From Bacteroidota bacterium (GTDB taxonomy: Bacteria > Bacteroidota > Bacteroidia > Flavobacteriales > Flavobacteriaceae), in assembly GCA_947447375.1 (NCBI GenBank), contig CANFJB010000001.1:237241-301240 (forward strand): a stretch of DNA of 64,000 nucleotides. Direction: 5' to 3'. This document shows positions 59,613 to 64,000 of this stretch, piece after piece; position 1 is the stretch's first letter, and every line of letters starts with the position of its first letter. The notes beneath the pieces are model-generated. The model was not told where the DNA came from. It saw only the letters and a list, made by a program, of their open reading frames with translations, and did no database searches. A program made the position numbers and the translations under genes.

Positions 59613-60539
59613 TTAACGTCCCATTCTAATTTGCATTCCACCATTTCCGCCTCTTCCTTGGTTCATTTGTCTGAACTCTTCCATTTTCTTAGTTACCGTT
59701 TCATCGTATTCTTTTTGAGAAATTTCTTTACCATTTGTTGGCGCTTTAATTTCTACTTTTTCCTTAGAATTTAATACAATTTTAGAACACAAAACAACTG
59801 TTTTTCCGTCACTAACTTCTAAAATTAATCCAGGTAATCCCCAGTAATTTTCAGGCCCTTGACTAATTGGAATTTCAGGAGTGTACCAAGCAGTAATGGT
59901 TACTTCTTTTGGCAATTCAAAATCCTCCATGAAGTTGGTTTTCTTAACTTCGCCTTCAGGCTTCTTAGTTTCGTCTTTGGTTTCGTCTTTAGATTCTTCT
60001 TTTTTCTCTTTTCTAGGTCTGAAATTTCTAAAATCAGCTTGGCTAACTGGTCGAACGGTTGTTGCTTTAAAGCAATTGTAACCTCCAATTAATTTGGTTT
60101 CACCTTCTAACTTCCAAGCGTAATTTGGCAAAGAATCTTTAACTAGAAATTCTTTCCCCATAAATTCTTTATCAACGGCATAGGTTTTATCCTTAATGTT
60201 TTTAAAGTTGGTTCCGCCGCCGCCCATCATCGAGCTCATCATTCTCATTCCACCGCCTTGACCGCCTTGACCCGGAGCGTCTAACTTTTCTTCTTCTTTG
60301 TAAATCGAAGTTGTTTTTGAAAAATTCAGGATAAATGTTTTCTCAAACATTTTTTTCATTCTTTCTTCAATCATTTTTTGCATGTCGGGAGTCATATCTT
60401 TATTCCCTTCAAATCTAGCTTTGAAGTCGGAAGTACTAGTTTTAGATTCATAAACAGCAACTCCTTGAAAATCTTGTGCGTGAACTTGTGTAAATGCTAA
60501 TGCACCAAATACAAGTGATAATATTGTTTTTCTTAACAT
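59613..60539 (-). CDS. GLPGLI family exported protein
   Basis: 308 residues. Signal peptide 1-22 (VHAQ). The name motif is present as YWGLPGLILEVSDG, after WYTPEIPISQGPEN. Earlier parts include a Met/Gly-rich stretch (GGQGGGMRMMSSMMGGGGT) and a Lys/Glu-rich stretch. GLPGLI proteins of Bacteroidota are envelope proteins with unknown activity; the family occurs next to a barrel protein as here. The Met-rich segment and the C-terminal RGGNGGMQIRMGR may bind copper or other soft metals, which is speculation. Confidence 0.88.
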   Translation of the reverse strand: MLRKTILSLVFGALAFTQVHAQDFQGVAVYESKTSTSDFKARFEGNKDMTPDMQKMIEERMKKMFEKTFILNFSKTTSIYKEEEKLDAPGQGGQGGGMRMMSSMMGGGGTNFKNIKDKTYAVDKEFMGKEFLVKDSLPNYAWKLEGETKLIGGYNCFKATTVRPVSQADFRNFRPRKEKKEESKDETKDETKKPEGEVKKTNFMEDFELPKEVTITAWYTPEIPISQGPENYWGLPGLILEVSDGKTVVLCSKIVLNSKEKVEIKAPTNGKEISQKEYDETVTKKMEEFRQMNQGRGGNGGMQIRMGR

Positions 60540-60711
60540 AAATTCTGTTTTTAAATAATAAATTTAACTTTAGGGACTTAATAGTTATAAAAAATAGCAA
60601 TTTTTAATATGCAAATATGACGATTTAGAATAATTAAAGTTACAAATTTTATGTTAAAATAAAATTAGAATTGCTTAATACCTATAAAGTAAAATTGTAA
60701 TTTAGCATTTA

Positions 60712-61506
60712 ATGAAACCATTTATTCAAATAACTAGCTTGTTTCTCTTTGTAGTATTTCACTGCCAAGGACAAATTATCAATGCCAATTTATTATCATC
60801 TGAACCTATTTCCGCAAGTCGTTTTTTAGCTATTGATGTTTTATCCAATTATTATTATGAAGAAAATGGCGTTTTATTTAAGAAAAATGAAGATCACACT
60901 TGGCAATATAAAAACCTTGCTTTTGGAAAAATAGTAAAAATTGATCCCAAAAATCCGCTAAAAATTGTAGTTTTCTTTGAGGGTTTTAATTCAGTGGTTT
61001 TATTAGACAATCAGTTAAATGAAATTAAAAAAATAACATTCTCTGATATCAATAAATCCTCCATAATTACCAGCGCTGTTGGAATTGCAGCCCAAAATAA
61101 AATATGGTTTTACGATACTAATTCTCAAAAAATTGGACTTTATAATTATGCAAATGAAGATTTCAAATTCATTTCAACTTCTTTTCCGGTTAATTTCAAA
61201 CATTATGAATCTGATTTTAATAATTTTCAATGGATTGATAAAGATTTAAAATGGTACTCTTGTAACTTATTTGGTGAAATTAAATTAATTAGACAAGTGC
61301 CCGATTTTGATAAAATTCAACTAATAAATTCCGATTTGATTCTATTTTCAAAGGGAGAAAGCTTGTATTTTCTAGATTTTAAATCAAATAAAACTCTGGA
61401 AGTGCAAAATGTTAATAAAAGCTTTGATTTTTTTATTTATAAAGACCAAATTTTATCTATTTTTACCAATCGACAAATTAAGAATTATAAAATACTATTA
61501 CCGTAA
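60712..61506 (+). CDS. Exported beta-propeller-like hypothetical protein
   Basis: 264 residues. Signal peptide 1-20 (CQGQ). The body has many short strands with repeated I-D-x(5)-Y/F and N-K patterns, e.g. FLAIDVLSNYYY, KIWFYDTNSQKIGLYNY, FNNFQWIDKDLKWYSCN and DLILFSKGESLYFLDF, as in a small beta-propeller. No enzyme motif. Its stop codon and the ATG of the kinase share one base (TAATG), so the two are coupled. Function unknown. Confidence 0.7.
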   Translation: MKPFIQITSLFLFVVFHCQGQIINANLLSSEPISASRFLAIDVLSNYYYEENGVLFKKNEDHTWQYKNLAFGKIVKIDPKNPLKIVVFFEGFNSVVLLDNQLNEIKKITFSDINKSSIITSAVGIAAQNKIWFYDTNSQKIGLYNYANEDFKFISTSFPVNFKHYESDFNNFQWIDKDLKWYSCNLFGEIKLIRQVPDFDKIQLINSDLILFSKGESLYFLDFKSNKTLEVQNVNKSFDFFIYKDQILSIFTNRQIKNYKILLP

Positions 61507-62120
61507 TGCACATAGCTATAGCAGGAAATATAGGAGCGGGAAAAACATCATTAACTCGCTTGTTAGCAAAGCATTTCAAGTGGGATCCTCATTTTGAAGA
61601 CGTAGTTGACAACCCTTATTTAGATGATTTTTACCATCAAATGGAACGTTGGTCGTTCAATTTACAAATCTATTTCTTGAATAGTCGATTCAGACAAGTG
61701 CTTCAAATTCGCGAAAGCGGTAAAAAAATAATTCAAGATAGAACTATCTACGAAGATGCTCATATTTTTGCTCCAAACCTTCACGCTATGGGGTTGATGA
61801 CCAATAGAGATTTTCAAAACTATAGCTCCCTTTTTGATCTAATGGAAGGGCTTGTTGCTCCGCCAGATATGCTAATTTATTTGAGAAGTTCTATTCCAAA
61901 TTTGGTTTCACAAATTCACAAGCGCGGCCGCGAATATGAAAATTCAATTTCTATTGAATATTTAAATCGTTTGAACGAAAGATATGAAGCTTGGGTTTCT
62001 AACTACACCAAAGGAAAGTTGGTGATTATTGAAGTTGATAATATCGATTTTGTAAATAATCCTGAAGATTTAGGAATGATCATTAACAAAATAGACGCTG
62101 AATTAAACGGTTTATTTTAG
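61506..62120 (+). CDS. Deoxynucleoside kinase
   Basis: 204 residues. P-loop AGNIGAGKTSLTRLL, an EDVVDNPYLDDFY segment, IIQDRTIYEDAHIFA (DRS-type motif), and the Arg-rich lid KRGREYENSISIEYLNRLNERYEAW. This is the dCK/dGK-like group that phosphorylates deoxynucleosides with ATP for salvage; which nucleoside is best cannot be told. The ATG overlaps the preceding stop by one base. The next gene downstream is a recombinase, and the joint may be an insertion edge. Confidence 0.88.
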   Translation: MHIAIAGNIGAGKTSLTRLLAKHFKWDPHFEDVVDNPYLDDFYHQMERWSFNLQIYFLNSRFRQVLQIRESGKKIIQDRTIYEDAHIFAPNLHAMGLMTNRDFQNYSSLFDLMEGLVAPPDMLIYLRSSIPNLVSQIHKRGREYENSISIEYLNRLNERYEAWVSNYTKGKLVIIEVDNIDFVNNPEDLGMIINKIDAELNGLF

Positions 62121-62224
62121 TTTAATAATTATTTCGAAACCAAACTTTCATCATATATATTTTAATTTTTAAAATACTTTATATCAGTAATTTAACTTTT
62201 TAAATTTGACTTTAAAAAGAACAC

Positions 62225-62244
62225 AAACGACACAAAAACGACAC
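62225..62244 (+). repeat. Two AAACGACAC direct repeats upstream of the integrase
   Basis: Identical 9-mers at 62225-62233 and 62236-62244, 11 bases apart, close to one helical turn. The phasing is typical of protein-binding sites, possibly for the recombinase itself or a repressor. This lies in the 179-base spacer between the kinase and the integrase, which otherwise has no gene. Confidence 0.6.
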
Positions 62245-62252
62245 CAATTATT

Positions 62253-62282
62253 TTTGTTATTATTATTTTTTAATTACTTTTG
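62253..62282 (+). promoter_or_regulatory. Full promoter for the integrase gene
   Basis: TTTG (62253-62256), 18 bases, then TACTTTTG (62275-62282), the complete -33/-7 layout of Flavobacterium promoters, 17 bases before the ATG. The best promoter match in the window. Confidence 0.7.
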
Positions 62283-62299
62283 AATAAAGAATTGAAAAA

Positions 62300-63682
62300 A
62301 TGACAAAATCAATAATACTTCATCAGATAAATTTAGAAAACAAAGGAACCCTTTTCATTAGATTTTTTGACGGACACGGAAACAAAAAACTTATATCATT
62401 AAAATTCAAAATGTTTAAAACGGATTTTGAAAAATCGTATAATAAGGAATTCTTATTGTTTAGTAGAAACCAAAATTTTAATCATACTGAAATAAATAAT
62501 AAGATTAAAGAGTATGAGAACTTCAATCCTTTTTTACAAACATATACTGGAACTAATCTTACTTTAACAGAATATTTCAATAGAGATATTCTTAATACCG
62601 CAAAACAATCAACCAAAAACACAAATAAATATGTTTTAAACTCATTAAAAGAATTTAGAAAAGTTATTTATTTTGAGGATTTGAATAGAGATTTTATGGG
62701 TGCGTATAAAAATCATCTTCATCAAAAGAGAACTACAAAACCTATTAAAAATTCCACAATAAAAAAATACATTACCGTATTAAAAACAATTTGTAATAAA
62801 GCAAAACGAGACGGATATAAAATAAACGAAAGCACTTTTGATATTAAGATAAGTAAAGATGAAAGGATAAATAATAAAGTTTTAACCAAAGAGGATATAG
62901 ATATATTATATAATATTGAAAAGGGTCAAAAATACTTTTTAGAAAAAAATTTGTTTCTCTTTTCTATATATGCCCAGGGGTTAAGGGTTTCGGATAGTTT
63001 ATTCATCAAAATTGAAAATTTTAAACAATCTCACATTGAAATTGGAATGACTAAAACTAAAAATAATTTACAAATCCAATATTCAGATAAAATTTTAGAT
63101 ATTCTAATGGAAGTTTTTGACGTTCCAAATCCTATTAAAAAATTCAAAGCACAAAATGCAAAAATTTATGTTCGACAACAGACAGAAGAAACCTTATTAG
63201 ATAGATATTCCAACAATATAAAGAAAAAAAGACTAGTGCAAAAAGAGGTTTTAAATAGTTTGTTAAAAAACAAATATCAGGAGTTTAAAGTCAAGGAAAA
63301 TATATTAAAAACCATAAGAGAAAATCACAAGCCAAATGAATTTGTTTTTAAAGGACTATTGAATGAATACTATTGTAAGAACTCGAATAAAGTAGAAATT
63401 GATTATGATGCTTGGAAAAGTTCGCAAAATGCAGTAAAGGGTTTCAATCAAAGGTTAAAGATAATGTCTAAACTATATAAACTATCTATTGGAGATAATA
63501 TAAGTTCCCATTCTGCTAGATATACCTTTGTAAATCTTTTACTTGAAAAAAACACAAACATATACCTCATCAGTAAAGCACTGGGTCATTCAAATCTTGG
63601 AATTACAGAGCGATACATTAAAAGGAATTTTGGTGCAGAAAAACTTAATATATCGGAAACACTTGCAAATGTTTTCGATTAA
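62300..63682 (+). CDS. Tyrosine recombinase (phage-type integrase)
   Basis: 460 residues. A SAM-like N-terminal DNA-binding domain (NRDFMGAYKNHLHQKRTTKPIKNSTIKKYITVLK) and a catalytic domain with the signature set: Arg about 229 in GLRVSDSL, H-x2-R in HSARYTF (about 404-407), GHSN (about 429) and the nucleophile Tyr in ERYIKRN (about 438). Such enzymes insert and excise genomic islands. Base composition is more AT-rich than most neighbours. Not next to a tRNA; the att site may lie in the spacer after the kinase. Its stop codon overlaps the first copy of the AAAGTGTATC repeat. Confidence 0.92.
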   Translation: MTKSIILHQINLENKGTLFIRFFDGHGNKKLISLKFKMFKTDFEKSYNKEFLLFSRNQNFNHTEINNKIKEYENFNPFLQTYTGTNLTLTEYFNRDILNTAKQSTKNTNKYVLNSLKEFRKVIYFEDLNRDFMGAYKNHLHQKRTTKPIKNSTIKKYITVLKTICNKAKRDGYKINESTFDIKISKDERINNKVLTKEDIDILYNIEKGQKYFLEKNLFLFSIYAQGLRVSDSLFIKIENFKQSHIEIGMTKTKNNLQIQYSDKILDILMEVFDVPNPIKKFKAQNAKIYVRQQTEETLLDRYSNNIKKKRLVQKEVLNSLLKNKYQEFKVKENILKTIRENHKPNEFVFKGLLNEYYCKNSNKVEIDYDAWKSSQNAVKGFNQRLKIMSKLYKLSIGDNISSHSARYTFVNLLLEKNTNIYLISKALGHSNLGITERYIKRNFGAEKLNISETLANVFD

Positions 63683-63745
63683 AGTGTATCAAACCCTAAA
63701 GTGTATCATTTTAATCAATAAAGTTATGGTTTAATGATACACTTT
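63681..63745. promoter_or_regulatory. AAAGTGTATCATT repeats and inverted repeat between the recombinases
   Basis: AAAGTGTATCA at 63681-63691 (direct), AAAGTGTATCATT at 63698-63710 and its exact complement AATGATACACTTT at 63733-63745, with 22 bases between the arms. The right arm lies immediately upstream of the -7 element of the serine recombinase. Either an operator for autoregulation or a recombination site. Confidence 0.75.
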
Positions 63746-63748
63746 CCG

Positions 63749-63756
63749 TATCTTTG
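63749..63756 (+). promoter_or_regulatory. -7 promoter element for serine recombinase
   Basis: TATCTTTG matches TAnnTTTG, 27 bases before the ATG at 63784, next to the inverted repeat. Confidence 0.55.
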
Positions 63757-63783
63757 TAATATAAAATAATAAAACGATACATT

Positions 63784-64000
63784 ATGAGAGTGGTTATATA
63801 TTCTAGGGTTTCAACAAATAGTCAAGATTATAAAAGACAAACAGAAGAATTATTAGAATTTTCTAATACAATGAACTATGAAGTTGTTTCTACTTTTGAA
63901 GAAAAGATTTCCGGAGGTAAAACAAACGAAGAACGTCCAGAACTAATGAAAATGATAAACTATATCAAATCTAATAAAATTGATAAAGTTCTTTGTTGGG
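63784..64000 (+). CDS. Serine recombinase (resolvase/invertase), 3' end outside window
   Basis: 72 codons are visible before the window ends. VIYSRVSTNSQDYKRQ holds the catalytic Ser10 and Arg8 of the serine recombinases, followed by ISGGKTNEERPELMKMI, as in the resolvase catalytic domain. The DNA-binding end is not visible, so resolvase, invertase and a large integrase cannot be told apart. The pairing with a tyrosine recombinase and the inverted repeat before it suggest the border of a mobile element. Confidence 0.88.
   Translation, partial: MRVVIYSRVSTNSQDYKRQTEELLEFSNTMNYEVVSTFEEKISGGKTNEERPELMKMINYIKSNKIDKVLCW

Noticed and set aside
1..64000. CRISPR arrays, rRNA operons, riboswitches
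   Set aside because: No regularly spaced identical repeats, no rRNA signature, and no thiamine, cobalamin or other riboswitch core was recognised by eye. A covariance-model scan would be decisive.

Overview
The window is a stretch of chromosome from a member of the Bacteroidota, almost certainly a Flavobacterium or close relative. The reasons are the AT-rich sequence, many TAnnTTTG-type -7 promoter elements, several secreted proteins ending in type IX secretion (T9SS) sorting domains, the gliding lipoprotein GldH, a CrtY-type lycopene cyclase, a GLPGLI protein, and dispersed intergenic repeats that look like those of flavobacterial genomes. No ribosomal RNA operon, CRISPR array or recognised replication origin was seen. 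One tRNA (Ser, anticodon GGA) is present.

Layout. 1-9038: a tightly packed plus-strand operon of exported proteins: two related calcineurin-type phosphatases (the first cut by the window edge), a YHYH-domain protein, an unrecognised surface protein, a DUF1566 protein, a sulfatase, and a HupE/UreJ-like membrane protein. 9035-18410: housekeeping genes (NRAMP-USP metal transporter, lycopene cyclase, bacilliredoxin, TrhO tRNA hydroxylase, RicT-like protein, GldH, PBP1A). 18411-23229: a patchier accessory stretch with intergenic repeats, two lipoproteins, an orphan HARE-HTH/PD-(D/E)XK protein, and a CoA-transferase pair. 23230-26828: asnS, rpoN and a PAP2-like membrane protein. 26823-35114: minus-strand genes (beta-barrel protein, tRNA-Ser, asparaginase, acyltransferase, TatD, odhB, sucA). 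35260-43278: mixed housekeeping genes (PhoD-like phosphatase, thiL, ArsC-type reductase, glyS, comF, S66 peptidase, yraN). 43344-49969: ACT-domain protein, mfd, threonine dehydrogenase and an XRE/DUF2975 pair. 50041-56769: a biotin locus (bioF, bioD, bioA, a ketoacyl-synthase homologue, and bioB on the opposite strand) with unusual intergenic repeats. 56853-62120: an outer-membrane barrel/GLPGLI pair and a deoxynucleoside kinase. 62121-64000: a tyrosine recombinase followed by a serine recombinase, probably the left edge of a mobile element that continues past the window.

How the genes work together. The first operon looks like one cell-surface unit that could release phosphate and sulfate from organic esters outside the cell; the HupE-like protein is the only inner-membrane component. 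sucA-odhB supply two subunits of the 2-oxoglutarate dehydrogenase complex. bioF/A/D/B cover the last four steps of biotin synthesis, and the ketoacyl-synthase homologue between them may act earlier, on the pimeloyl chain. The most unusual items are the T9SS operon, the YHYH protein with internal membrane segments, the orphan restriction-like protein between repeats, the duplicated 3' end of tRNA-Ser, the hexanucleotide array between bioD and bioA, and the recombinase pair with its inverted-repeat site.
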